The notes beneath the pieces are model-generated. The model did no database searches, had not been told where the DNA came from, and worked only from the letters and a program-made list of their open reading frames with translations. Positions 9,896 through 20,242 of a stretch of 64,000 bases of DNA are shown piece by piece. Source of the stretch: Chondrus crispus (Eukaryota; Rhodophyta; Florideophyceae; Gigartinales; Gigartinaceae); the NCBI RefSeq assembly GCF_000350225.1, contig NW_005178889.1:133346-197345 (forward strand), in the 5' to 3' direction. How positions within the stretch are numbered: position 1 is the stretch's first letter; each line of letters opens with the position of its first letter. The position numbers and the translations under genes were made by a program.

Positions 9896-10560
9896 GGGCT
9901 TCAAAGATGAAGGGATTTTGTGTTCAACTTATTTGCAAGTACTAGAAATCGTTGACTTCAAGTAGCTGGTCATCTTTACTCTGCGAGCCTTCCAGACCTC
10001 AGGGAGGTGCATCAACCTTTATTAAGCTCCATGTTTTCAACATGTTTGCACCAACAATCTGTAAAGTACGGGGCAATGTTGTCCTGGTTCAGATGAAAAT
10101 CAAGAAGGCCAGTCCAGGTCACGAAAAACTGCGCTGCCACAGGAACCATAGGTGGACACTTATTTACATGATGCGTGAAATCTAAAGCTATGGCTAAGCC
10201 GAGACGTTGAAAGCCGCCCCAACCGTTAGCCGACAGCACTGGGCTCCTCGTGACGAGAAAGCACCGAGCGTCGAAATCGTAGAAGGGTGGATTTGCCAGA
10301 GAGTACTGTAGCAATATTTTTTGGATCAATTTTACAGTGTATTAGCTCTATTTGGTTCGGACTCTGGGATCAGGCACACACCTCTTCTGCATAGCGCCGC
10401 ACCGCTCCTTCAACTGTTGCGCAAGACCCGTCTTCGTAAGAAAGGCGCCTGTCAAGGTCTCGCACTTCAATTTTTTGGACATCAGCTGAAACCCTTGCCA
10501 CGGCGGGAATTGCAAACATCGAAAAAAGTGGCACGAGGGCAATATGTGAAGTGACGACAG
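9896..10560. other. Intergenic region between SMC5 and the GYF-domain gene
   Basis: Both flanking genes are on the plus strand, so this region should hold the SMC5 3' end and the next promoter. Short frames on both strands show no motif. I see no repeat or RNA gene here. Confidence 0.5.
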
Positions 10561-11457
10561 ATGGTACCACCGACGGAACGACGTGTAACATTTGCCGCGG
10601 CGGAAAGTTGCGGAAGCGGGGCGAGCGCTATTGAGATCGCAGACCAACCAGCCACAGCATCTGACGGAATCACGCCAGTCGGGGAAGCGATTTCGCGGAA
10701 GCGGTCGAGACCGGCGATCGTGGAAGAGGTGCCCTGCAGCGGGAAGCAGGACGAACTTTCTCTCTTTAAGGACAACGAAGAAGATGAGGGGCTGACAGCG
10801 TTCGACATCGAGGAGGAGCTCGCGGGGGGGGACAAGCTAACCGAGAAGGACGGGGTGATCCCGAAGGCGCTGGCGGCTCTAGCCGTCGACAAAACGCCAT
10901 CAGTGTCGTCGTCCTCCGGCGAGGAGGCCGGGGACGCAGAAGAGGCGAAGAAGCAGAAGGCGCGAGAAAGGAAAATGGCGGCCGATGAGGGCGAGTGGTC
11001 GGACCAGGAAGCGGGCGGCGACGAAGAGAAGGGGGACAGGGCGAAGCGGCGGCGCGTGGGGCGTGTCGCGGTGGGTGATCTAGGCGAGGAGATGTGTGCG
11101 GTGGCGGCGCGGCTGCGCGTGGAGGAGACGCCCGCCAAGCTGGTGCGGCGGTACGGACGCGACGGGGACACGGACGGAATCGAGAGGGTGACGGAGGCTT
11201 GTCAGGTGCTGATCGAGGGAGGGGTGCCGGATGTGTACGAGACGCGCAGGGAGGGGCTGCTCGCGAAGTGCGGGGGCTGGAGGCTCAGGTGGAGTAATGA
11301 TGAGGGGGGGACCGTGCACGGCCCGTTCGATGCGGGGCAGATGCGCGCGTGGGGAGAGGCGGGGTACTTTGCGCAAGAGGGGAACAGTGGCGTCGTGCAG
11401 GTCGGGGAGGGGACGTGGTGGGCGGCGGACAAGCTGTTTCCGCGGAAGACGGGCTAG
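10561..11457 (+). CDS. CD2BP2/Lin1-type U5 snRNP 52K protein with C-terminal GYF domain
   Basis: The 298-residue product matches the layout of CD2BP2 (human U5-52K; yeast Lin1), a U5 snRNP assembly protein removed before tri-snRNP formation. Near the N-terminus is RRVTFAAAE, comparable to the RKVTF start of CD2BP2. Acidic low-complexity sequence follows, with the FDIEEELAGG segment (residues 81-90) and a basic stretch near 160-170. A helical block contains ETPAKLVRRYG and then GVPDVYETRREGLL. The C-terminal GYF domain (about 245-285) shows WRLRWSN, HGPFDAGQM and GYF, the core Pro-rich-ligand-binding signature. ATG at 10561 is the first in frame. It follows SMC5 in the same direction but is a functionally separate splicing gene. 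Confidence 0.9.
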   Translation: MVPPTERRVTFAAAESCGSGASAIEIADQPATASDGITPVGEAISRKRSRPAIVEEVPCSGKQDELSLFKDNEEDEGLTAFDIEEELAGGDKLTEKDGVIPKALAALAVDKTPSVSSSSGEEAGDAEEAKKQKARERKMAADEGEWSDQEAGGDEEKGDRAKRRRVGRVAVGDLGEEMCAVAARLRVEETPAKLVRRYGRDGDTDGIERVTEACQVLIEGGVPDVYETRREGLLAKCGGWRLRWSNDEGGTVHGPFDAGQMRAWGEAGYFAQEGNSGVVQVGEGTWWAADKLFPRKTG

Positions 11458-12123
11458 TCGGAAGACTGAAGAAGGCTAGAATAGCTGGTTTGCGGTGCGT
11501 GCAGGGGTTGGGGTTGTGGTTGCAAGAGATTCGGGCTGCTGTTGGTGATGCTTGACTGTTGCGGTCCGTGACTGCACGGCCGTTGAGTTGCGTGCTTGAA
11601 GCAAAGAGAGGGAGAGGTCAAAGAGGACGGGGGGGGGTTTGGGAATTTAGAGATTTACGAGGGAAAGAGAGTAGATCCTCAGTGTGAGCCAATGGCGACC
11701 GCCAAATTTAGGTCTCGCTCCAAATTTTCCCGCCGTTTCAGGCCAAACGCCTTTCCCCCACAACCTTCGCCGCGAAGTAACCGCTCCCAACCCCCTAACG
11801 CCCCCTCGCCCAATAACCACGTGCACCAATTCCTCCCACCCTCATCCACCAACTGCGCACATTTTCGTCTCGCGCGCGAAACGCCTCCCGCTTCCCCGCA
11901 AGCAAGACTCCACACCCGCTGGCCTGCTCGACATTTACGAAAGTATGGTGTGCTTGAGAAAACATCTCGCATGACGGCCAGTAAGGTCTTTTTTTGGAGA
12001 ATATTCAACATTTATGCGCCGGGATCAGGCAACTGGACCCCTGCCAAAACGCTTTTCTCATGTACAGTACACGTGTAGTGAATGCCGCTCTGCAATTGTG
12101 ATCTCATGTCGATAGACAATACT
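11458..12123. other. GC-rich 5' flank of the gap-truncated gene, with E2F-like site at 11725-11734
   Basis: This region lies upstream of an assembly gap that hides the start of the next gene. TTTTCCCGCC at 11725-11734 matches the E2F core. A 160-codon open frame (11596-12078) is Arg/Pro/Ser-rich and has no motif, so I do not call it a gene. Confidence 0.4.
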
Positions 12124-12429
12124 NNNNNNNNNNNNNNNNNNNNNNNNNNNNNNNNNNNNNNNNNNNNNNNNNNNNNNNNNNNNNNNNNNNNNNNNNNNNN
12201 NNNNNNNNNNNNNNNNNNNNNNNNNNNNNNNNNNNNNNNNNNNNNNNNNNNNNNNNNNNNNNNNNNNNNNNNNNNNNNNNNNNNNNNNNNNNNNNNNNNN
12301 NNNNNNNNNNNNNNNNNNNNNNNNNNNNNNNNNNNNNNNNNNNNNNNNNNNNNNNNNNNNNNNNNNNNNNNNNNNNNNNNNNNNNNNNNNNNNNNNNNNN
12401 NNNNNNNNNNNNNNNNNNNNNNNNNNNNN
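12124..12429. other. Assembly gap (306 N)
   Basis: An unbroken run of N. The reading frame of the downstream gene is open right up to its edge, so coding sequence is missing here. Confidence 0.99.
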
Positions 12430-12430
12430 C

Positions 12431-15298
12431 AAGCCCAAGCGCTCGCGCCCGCGCTCCGCCCACCACACCCGCGCATCGCGCGCCGACCTCCGCTCGCACC
12501 CGCACGTCCGCAAGTCCCCGCACCGCCAGCAGCAATGCTTCCTGCCGCAGGAGGCCCTCCAAATCGACCCCAAGCCCGCCGCAACCCTCGCCGTCGCCCC
12601 GCCCCGCCCCGTCCCGCCCCGCCCGCAAAACCACCTGCCGCCGCCCGACCTGCTCCCCTCCGCCGCCGCGCCCATCCTCGTCCCTGACTCGTCGGACGAG
12701 GAGGAGATCCGAATTTCCCTCGCAAAGCGCGACTCCACTCGCGACCGCCCCCAGCTCGTCGCCGCCTCCTCCGCCCCGCACTCTGCGCCCCGCCCTGAAC
12801 CCCCGCTCCCGCGCCCGCCGAAGGAGCGCAGCCCCAAGTCCACACGCGTGTCGAAGACCGTCTCGCCGCCCGTCAAACGCCTCTCGGATAGGGCCTCGCC
12901 GAGAACCCGCGACAACAAACCCCGCCCTGCGAAGCCTTGCGATGACATCGTCGACGTCGATATCGTCCCCTTCCGCCCGAGCCACGCCCCCGTGGTCGCG
13001 CGCTCGCCGCAACTTGGTGGGAACGCGCCTACGCCCGACCCACTCGCTACCGCTAAGTCTGTCGGGGAAGGTGACGATGCGTCCTGGTTGTCGGACATCC
13101 CCCCCGCAGAGCGCCCTCTGCCCGACCAGGTCGAAGGCAAAGGCAACAATTCGAAAAAACGAAGAGCTTCGAAAACCCCGAGATCGAATCATGTCGATGT
13201 TCCGACGGCCTCAAAATCGCAACGCACGGAAAAGCCTGTCACATCTGACTCGCAGGGTGAATCTATTGAGAGCATCAAGCCTCAAGGTTATATCCCTAAT
13301 CGACCAACACGCTCCAAGCCTTTCTCGCCGGTAGCAAAACGAAAAAACGTTCAATCACCATCAAACCCAGCACGTGCACCACAGAAGAGAAGCGTTGAAG
13401 GTCCTCAAACTCACAAAGACGCAAGCCCAAAAACCTCGAAGCGAAAAATGCCACGCGGTTCTGGCAGGTCGCCCGGCGCTGCGAGAGACAGCTGTATTTC
13501 TGGATCGTTGTCCTCAGTTGCCCCTCGGAGGTCCTCAAGTCGAAGCAACGACGCTGTTACGCATGAGGCATCGAAACCTGGCCCAGGGCCTTGTCTGCGC
13601 ACTTCCCCCAGAAGGAAGGAGAGAAATGTCGAATCTCCTGGAAAGGTATCTTCCGCGCAGACAGAATATCTTGAAGACAAGAAAGAAAAGGCATCCCAGG
13701 TACCGACTCACAAACCACCGGGCTTGGCCAGTGCCGAGGCCAAGCCAGTAGCAGTGGAAAGAGGTCCTGCACCGATGTCCGCCGTGTTCTTGAAAGGATT
13801 CCGACGGACGTCCGGGAAGTCAGACTCACCACTGCGTGAGAAATTCGCCGCACCTACTCATACCTCCACGAAGACGACCCCCTTACCATTCTCAAAGGTA
13901 TCGGCCGAGCGTGTCTCTCCCAATCGTAAAAAGCGATTGTTCTCACCCATGCCGATTGGTTTGCGTCATCGCAAGGATGTATCAAGTCGTATGCCTGCGT
14001 TCCAGCCAACGAGAACTTCTTTAGTCAAACAAAGATTGTCCGCAAAAATGCTACAAATGGACAGTGGTTTTTGCTTACCCACGGATGAAGAGACTGTCAC
14101 CGAGAAGAAAAATGTCGTTTCCATAACGAATGCAGGAAAGCCCATGCCCAAAGGGTTTGTTAATGAAAAACAACAGCAAGTGCGAGGTTGTTTAAGACAT
14201 CGCACCCAAAAGCCGGTGAGCTCAGATGCAAGCATAAGGACGACTTCCACAGACACTTCATTTTCTCGGCAGGAAGCGAGGACACCTCCACGTCCAACTG
14301 GTCACAAACTGAAAAGTTCTCCAGGTCGACTTGTTGTCAGTCTCAAGCTGAGGCAGAAGGAGTTGTCGGTCAATGGGAAGCGAGCATCACCACAAGGCAG
14401 GAAGGCAATACCAGCCAAGCGAAAGCTTCCAATGCGAACCTCTCCAAGGTGCCGGAAGGCTTTATCTGTACATGAAGGAGAAAAAACATTGTTTGACGGT
14501 GCACTGAAGTCACCTGCAGACCCAGCGCCGTTTGAATTTCGTAAACGGCGCAGCGCCTCCCTTATCGAGAGATTATCTGGGCTAGAAAGCGAACCGAACG
14601 GGGTGTCGTCAACACCTGAGATAGACAGGCTCGGTAGCCCGCTGCCCTTCGTAGGCAAAAAGCGAGGACACTTAGATATGGCCATCAGTACACCGGCAAG
14701 GACAAATGTAAGTAAGACACCTAAGAGACCGAGATCAAGTCCGAGTTCAAGCCAAACGGCGAGTAGGATATCTAAGGATGTGACAGAAGCTCCATCGCTC
14801 GAAAGTCCTGTAGACTCTGGCAGTGGCCACAGCTCTTTTCTACCGCAGGTCCGACTACAACAACCTTCGCAACCACATGAGAAGATTCCGGGGCCTGTCA
14901 GTGTTTTTGCTTTACCCGCCCGGCCTCTTCCCGCATTTCAAAAGAGGCGAATTTCGTCAATATCGAGGCACACGGAGAAGGCGGAAGGCGAGCCTTGCCA
15001 GATGGGAATAGCAAAGACGGATTCGAAGATGAATGGCATATGCAGTTCATCACATAACCAGAGTGCCGTGCGTGAGATCCAGCTACGCAGTGTACAGCTT
15101 CGCAGTCCGCAAGGTGAACACATACAGATTCATTACGCTCGAGATGAACATGGAGAGTATCCTATCCTTGAACGAGCTCGATGGGATGGAGGGGCCGCTG
15201 ATGATTACTTGGACATCCCGAAAAGAGGGGACCAGAATCGTAGCAGCGCTTCCCCGAGGTTATCAAAGCAAGAGAGGAACAAGGAGAAGGCCACTTGA
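12431..15298 (+). CDS. Basic Ser/Pro/Lys-rich nuclear-type protein of unknown function, 5' end missing in gap
   Basis: An open frame of 955 residues runs from the gap edge to the TGA at 15296. No in-frame ATG suits a start in the first 400 bp, while an acidic patch (VPDSSDEEEIRIS) lies well inside that upstream part. The true start is therefore in or beyond the gap, and starting at the GTG at 12848 would be wrong. The protein is low-complexity and strongly basic, with repeated Ser/Thr-Pro plus Arg/Lys motifs such as TSPRRK, ASPQGRK and TSPRCRK, which look like CDK sites or DNA-binding SPKK-type motifs. The most ordered part is the C-terminus (REIQLRSVQLRSPQGEH and YPILERARWDGG). I recognise no family. 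An E2F-like site upstream would fit a cell-cycle chromatin role, but that is inference. Confidence 0.75.
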   Translation, partial: KPKRSRPRSAHHTRASRADLRSHPHVRKSPHRQQQCFLPQEALQIDPKPAATLAVAPPRPVPPRPQNHLPPPDLLPSAAAPILVPDSSDEEEIRISLAKRDSTRDRPQLVAASSAPHSAPRPEPPLPRPPKERSPKSTRVSKTVSPPVKRLSDRASPRTRDNKPRPAKPCDDIVDVDIVPFRPSHAPVVARSPQLGGNAPTPDPLATAKSVGEGDDASWLSDIPPAERPLPDQVEGKGNNSKKRRASKTPRSNHVDVPTASKSQRTEKPVTSDSQGESIESIKPQGYIPNRPTRSKPFSPVAKRKNVQSPSNPARAPQKRSVEGPQTHKDASPKTSKRKMPRGSGRSPGAARDSCISGSLSSVAPRRSSSRSNDAVTHEASKPGPGPCLRTSPRRKERNVESPGKVSSAQTEYLEDKKEKASQVPTHKPPGLASAEAKPVAVERGPAPMSAVFLKGFRRTSGKSDSPLREKFAAPTHTSTKTTPLPFSKVSAERVSPNRKKRLFSPMPIGLRHRKDVSSRMPAFQPTRTSLVKQRLSAKMLQMDSGFCLPTDEETVTEKKNVVSITNAGKPMPKGFVNEKQQQVRGCLRHRTQKPVSSDASIRTTSTDTSFSRQEARTPPRPTGHKLKSSPGRLVVSLKLRQKELSVNGKRASPQGRKAIPAKRKLPMRTSPRCRKALSVHEGEKTLFDGALKSPADPAPFEFRKRRSASLIERLSGLESEPNGVSSTPEIDRLGSPLPFVGKKRGHLDMAISTPARTNVSKTPKRPRSSPSSSQTASRISKDVTEAPSLESPVDSGSGHSSFLPQVRLQQPSQPHEKIPGPVSVFALPARPLPAFQKRRISSISRHTEKAEGEPCQMGIAKTDSKMNGICSSSHNQSAVREIQLRSVQLRSPQGEHIQIHYARDEHGEYPILERARWDGGAADDYLDIPKRGDQNRSSASPRLSKQERNKEKAT

Positions 15299-16168
15299 TA
15301 CACAACCACTAGTCAGAATATCCATGCTCCGGTGAAAAGACTACTCTTTCACAAAATCATCAGGCATGCTTTCATCAGGCACTGAAGAGTGGGTCAAAGG
15401 AGTTTCGTTATTTTGAAGGTCGCTGTTTTCGAGGTCAAAGTGAACCCCAATCCGGCGCAATCAGATCCAACGCGAGTGAGCATTGGTTCTACGCGAAGGC
15501 GAGAGACGGCGTTGTAGTTAACGTGGTTAGGCGCAATTGATACCATCGATTGTGTGGACCACAAGGTCGAAAGGGTATTCATCTCTCGAGACCAGGGTCG
15601 TCGTCAAGACGGGTGCGCTACTGCACGCTTGGCTGAGTGCTTGACGGCTGGGCTCCGAAATTTTGACGCGACAGTGCAGAGCTCCGTAAAGGCAGACACA
15701 AATCGTGGACTGCTCGATGGTCGGATAAGGGGAAATCCCTCACGTGACTAAAGCTTTGTTTATTTCTTGGGATCAAGGTGGAAGCGACTGCTACAGTAGT
15801 GGTGCTGCAGCTGGAAGTACTTTTTGGTACGTTGACATGGTGTACTACTTGTACAGTGTCTAGTAGATCCAGTGGATACTGTACAAGTATAACACCACGT
15901 TAGAACTACGTTAGACACTAATTACTATTAACACTACGTACAGCACGTAGTGGATCACATCTGCCGATCCAGTGATGTCGAAATGAATTCAGAACGCCTC
16001 CGAAAGCGTGGAGTAGGCTCGCAGTCTGCTTAAGATGTTTTTGGCCACTTGAATCCAGGACGCCTGTAATCAAGGCGAAGACGTAAGGCAAAGTGTAGTA
16101 GATGGCTTAGGAAGCTCAAAGACTGATAAAATCGCAAACACTGCCTCCCGCACCAGCGAGCTTAATTG
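15299..16168. other. Intergenic DNA with an inverted repeat at 15838-15897
   Basis: No gene is supported. Arms 15838-15857 and 15878-15897 match at 18 of 20 positions around a 20-bp loop, and the surrounding 150 bp is rich in GTAC and TACG steps that form further short dyads. It may be a decayed fold-back element next to the pogo element that begins at 16169. Confidence 0.6.
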
Positions 16169-18439
16169 CAGTACCGTTCTCACTGGTCTAATTCTGGAAA
16201 AGGGTCAATTCTGGACAATATATTTTTGAGTACCCCGCCTTCGAACCTCTTTATCTCTCTTACACACCCCTCCCCCATCCTTCAATGCCTACCGCCCCTC
16301 TCCCAACTCCCTCATGCTTCCGTAGACAACGCTCCTGATCGCTGGTGCGAACATGCCGAGCTCCATGCGCGCTCAAACTATCGCACATAACAAAAGGATT
16401 GCTAAAAGAAAAGATGAGCGTATCAGACGGGAAAAAGCATTACAGCTCCTGCAGCGCGGCATCTCTACAAGGGACGTGTCCACCCGAAGTGGTGTCACTC
16501 GTACGACAGTGTATAATATTCGAAAGGCTATCATAGATGGGGACACGCAACAGCTCGCAAAACTGCTCGATCTCGAAAAACACTTTGCAGGCCGTCGCAC
16601 AGTTCTCACAAGTTCTGAGCAGAGTCTTGTCGTTCACAAGACTCTCGAAGCAGCTGAGAAAGGTTTTGTCGTTGACTGTTCTCTAATGAAGAGCATTCAG
16701 GGCAAGATAGCGGCAGGATGAGAAAATGCATTCTCCAACCGCGTCCCATCCTCCGACGCCATACGCTCATTCAGAGCACGACATAGAGAATTGGCCTATA
16801 GGGCATCCCAGAACGTTTCCATGGAAAGGCTAGCGGCAGAGAATCCAACACATATGGGCAGTCTGAAGGAAGTTATTTTGAAACTTCAGAAAGAGTTCTC
16901 AGAGGTCCTCAGAAACCCTCATAAAATATGGAACTGGGATGACACCGCTGTGTGCGGTGAGTACGGTCGTAAAGTCAAGTGCTTCACCTCGTCCAGCAGA
17001 AAGCAGGGCTGTGCTTGCTTGGGCATTAGGGATCCCGGTAAGCACTTCACAGCAGGACTTGCTGTCGCAGCATGTGGCAACATAGCGCCCCTTTTTTGAT
17101 AGCCTCTGGTAAGAAAGTCATGAAATCATGGCGTAAGCCTCTCGACAGGGAGGACTTCACTAATACGAATGGTGTAGTACACTGGTTGTGCAACGAAAAA
17201 TGGTTTCCTCATGACGCAGAGCTTGATGTTACACCACACGGTTCAATCGACAAAGCCGTAATTGTCAAAGTTATTCATAATATCAATCGACATGCGCGAA
17301 AAACAGTACCACTCCACGAGCATATCCTTCTCCTATTAGACGTAAACAGTTCTAGACAGGGCGATGTATGGCTCGAAGAATGCGAGAAGCTTCGAATTTT
17401 GGTGGTCAAGTTGCCTGCAAATACAACCCATCTGTTGCAGCCGTGCGATCAGTCTGTGAAAAGAATTTTTCAAAGAACGGTTCGGTATACACGGGATGAG
17501 CTCCTGATGATCAGCCACATGACGTGTGCAAGCTCTGCTTTTAAGATAAAGCTCGCTGTGTCGGGTTATCGCGCGTTGACTCCAGAGATTGCCAGGAAGG
17601 CATTTTATGAGTCTGGATTATGGTCAATGGATTTTAGGTTTCTTGACCGAATTGCGCCTAGTCAGGCCAGTGATAACCTCAAAGGACCTTTGTGCGGTAG
17701 TGTGAACACACGAAGTAGTCGGGCAGTTCGTGATTCTCATTTGGGAGAGGTTAGAAATGAATCGCGCGCCTTGCTAGACAGAATTCGACAATTATCAAAC
17801 GGCCCTAGCTCGGCCAGTAATACACTAGCAGAGATACAGGTACTGCTGAATGATGAGTTCAAAGTCAAAAGTTTGCTTGATACGCAGGTCTCTCCACCCA
17901 AGCTTGCAGAGACTTCACAACGTGGTCGTAAAGTCAATGCACCCATGGCCGGAGCACAGTGTCTTCAAGCAAGGTCAGAATAAGGGACCCCAAAGCAAAG
18001 ACTTGAGAGTGTATTCAATTCTGAAGACGCCATTGAACAGAGCACTCCGATACCTATCACAGGGACCACATTTGAAGGGAACAAAGAAAACTGTTGTCCA
18101 GGTGAGGACGGTGTTTTCGCGCGAAGGCTGACTGACTTAAAAGGAGACGTTCTGGATGATATTCCAATTGCGTCATGGCGCCAAGTCCGAAGAAGTGGCA
18201 ATATCGGCGGGCAAGGGTGTGTTGAAGACGAGAGAACGGAAGTGGCAGCCTCAGGCCTCGTCGGGTTGTCTCACTATCGATAAGAGTGCTCAACTCCCTG
18301 TCCAGAATTGACCCCTTTTCCCATTTTCCGTCTGTTGACGAGCTCAGGAATGGCAAAAAAGCCTTGGTCTGATTGGTAAAAACGTTGATTTTTGCATTTC
18401 TGGAAAGTGTCCAGAATTAAACCAGTGAGAACGGTACTG
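16169..18439 (+). mobile_element. Pogo/Tigger-like DNA transposon, decayed
   Basis: Terminal inverted repeats of 30 bp at 16169-16198 and 18410-18439 match at 29 positions and begin CAGTACCG. Pogo elements duplicate TA: the right flank is TA, while the left flank is TG, consistent with one transition. The interior carries one broken DDE transposase gene on the plus strand. The element is 2.27 kb, normal for a compact Tigger. Confidence 0.85.
16353..17983 (+). pseudogene. Pogo/Tigger-type DDE transposase, broken
   Basis: The N-terminal part (16353-16721) has a helix-turn-helix (QRGISTRDVSTRSGVTRTTV). It is interrupted by TGA at 16719-16721, then resumes in the same frame with the first catalytic block NWDDTAV. 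A one-base shift in a T-run near 17090 moves the rest into another frame (17072-17983), which contains the second block LLLLDVNSSRQG and the third, LPANTTHLLQPCDQSV. In related transposases the second block usually reads DGHSS, so Gly-His is changed to Val-Asn here. The pattern is that of DDE_1 superfamily endonucleases. With a stop, a frameshift and the altered motif, it is inactive as read. Confidence 0.85.
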
Positions 18440-18469
18440 TACAGTTAAAAAAAGGTAACTGTACAGTAC
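18434..18469. repeat. Inverted repeat at the right edge of the pogo element
   Basis: Perfect 14-bp arms at 18434-18447 and 18456-18469 around an A-rich 8-bp loop. It overlaps the last bases of the transposon and may have been the landing site or arisen at insertion. Confidence 0.8.
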
Positions 18470-20110
18470 GAAGATCCATCGAATGTGCAGTAGTACGATC
18501 AAGTATATTGGAGATGGGGCGCTCATTCGATGCGGGCATTTTCGGTGCTCGCCTCCCCCCACTCAAGATAGACCTGCATGCGACCGCGCGGTATCTTGCG
18601 TCATTTGAATTCTAAAGCGTTCCTTTTTTTGATTTTCACAGGACTGTATGTAGAAGGCGTTTTAGACCAAACCCATACCTATTTTGTTGTAAATGTCAGG
18701 GTGAGCTGGAACCTACGCAATGTAAGTCAGGTCTCCAGGAGTGCGAGCATTTTTCCAATAGTAATCAAATACGAGAGGAAGCGGCCGGCTTCTTCCTGTG
18801 AATTGAAGCCAGTAAGTCACTATGCGGGATGTACATAGGCATACGTTACCACTAGGTTTGTTGACGAAAGTTGGTGCTCGCCGTGAGCGTACTGTGCATA
18901 GTACGGATGTTTGCTAGAGTCGAGAGTCGGTCGAATGTGACTCTCATCATGAAAAATGTTCATGCTCATGTTCAGCGACTAAAGTTCAACTGCATGATAC
19001 GGGCTGGCTAACGCAATTCGATACGGTATTCGCCAAAAGATGGATGGGGTCGTGTAGTGCAAGGATGCTGAAAGACGGGCCGCAGATAAGTTTTTACAGT
19101 AGAATCTCAGAAGAAGGAAGATAGTTACGTGTCCAGGCCTGGGGGCTTCGAAGGTAGACCTTGAACTGGGTTCAATGCAAGTCTGGTATATCTACTAACG
19201 CTATAACGGCATCGACAAGAGGGTTCGGGAGAGACGAGTATTGGGCCTGCTCTCGAGCGCCTGCATTTTACAATAGGCATTTATGGCGAAGGCAAGCAAG
19301 GGGTGTGGTCAACCGATAGAAGAGCGGCAGCTGCACAGAGAGCAGTGCATGCTGAGATGCAGTACAAGGGGGATGAGAATGTGCTGGAAAGTACGCGTGT
19401 ACGACGAACGGAAGGACGGGAGGGTTGTGGGGAGGGTTGTGGTAAGGATGGGGGCGGTGCTGGGGGTGACAAGTGATGGGTGGATGGGTGGGAGTGATGT
19501 CTACGTATAAGCGCGTGCGGGAGAGGAGAGGCAAGCCGGGGTGTGAGAAGTTGTCACATGGTGCCGTTCCTTTACCCCTCCTCGCTGAGAACTGGCAACT
19601 TCGTCACTTGTCAAGCGAGGTGAGAGACGAGATGGGACATGAGGGAGCGGCAGAAGCGACCGTTCCGACGAAGGCGAGATTCGGGAATGACAATGGGCGC
19701 CGCCCGTTCGGCAGAGACTCGTTACAGCCGCGAAAAATATCACCAAAATACAATTACCCCCTCCAGAAACACCCTATGCCGGCCGTACAGCAGCGCACCG
19801 CCATCCGGACGGTTATCACACTGCCCGTTGCGCCCAAGCTCCCTTCCGTTACATCCCCTCCCCTCCCGCTTCCCCCACTCCCCCCTCCCCCGAGGCCCCC
19901 CTCTTCCGACTCATCCCCCATGCTTCCCCATCCGTGCCCCTCCGACCTATTTAGTCCATCCCCAACCGCTCACACCACCTTCCTCTGCCGCAATGTCACA
20001 AACTTCTCCCTTCTCCCTACTCCCCGCTCCTCCCCAACACCTTCCCCTCTCCGGACCCTCTCCCACCCCTCTCCCCTCCCCGCTTCAGCTCTAGCTCATC
20101 CTCCTTCCGC
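18470..20110. other. Intergenic region ending in a pyrimidine-rich Aurora 5' flank
   Basis: No gene is supported between the pogo element and the kinase. From about 19830 to 20110 the plus strand is mostly C and T, with runs of CCTCCC and CCCCTC. This is probably the core promoter and 5' UTR of the Aurora gene and explains the proline-rich open frames seen there. Confidence 0.5.
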
Positions 20111-20242
20111 ACCATGGCCGACTATTTCCCCTCCTACGCTTCCTCGGGCAAGGAAAACGTCACCCCCAATGTCTGCACCATGGCTGACTATTTCCCCTCC
20201 TACGCTTCCTCGGGCAAGGAAAACGTCACCCCCAATGTCTCC
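20111..20242 (+). repeat. In-frame 66-bp tandem duplication at the start of the Aurora gene
   Basis: Copies at 20111-20176 and 20177-20242 differ at only two bases (a C/T at the second Ala codon and G/C near the end). Each includes an ACCATGG start context and encodes a 22-residue unit containing SGKENVTP. Near-identity suggests a recent event, or an assembly artefact. Confidence 0.93.

Noticed and set aside
10482..11171. 229-codon minus-strand frame opposite the GYF-domain gene
   Set aside because: Ser-rich antisense shadow of the acidic region of the plus-strand gene, whose domain match is clear.
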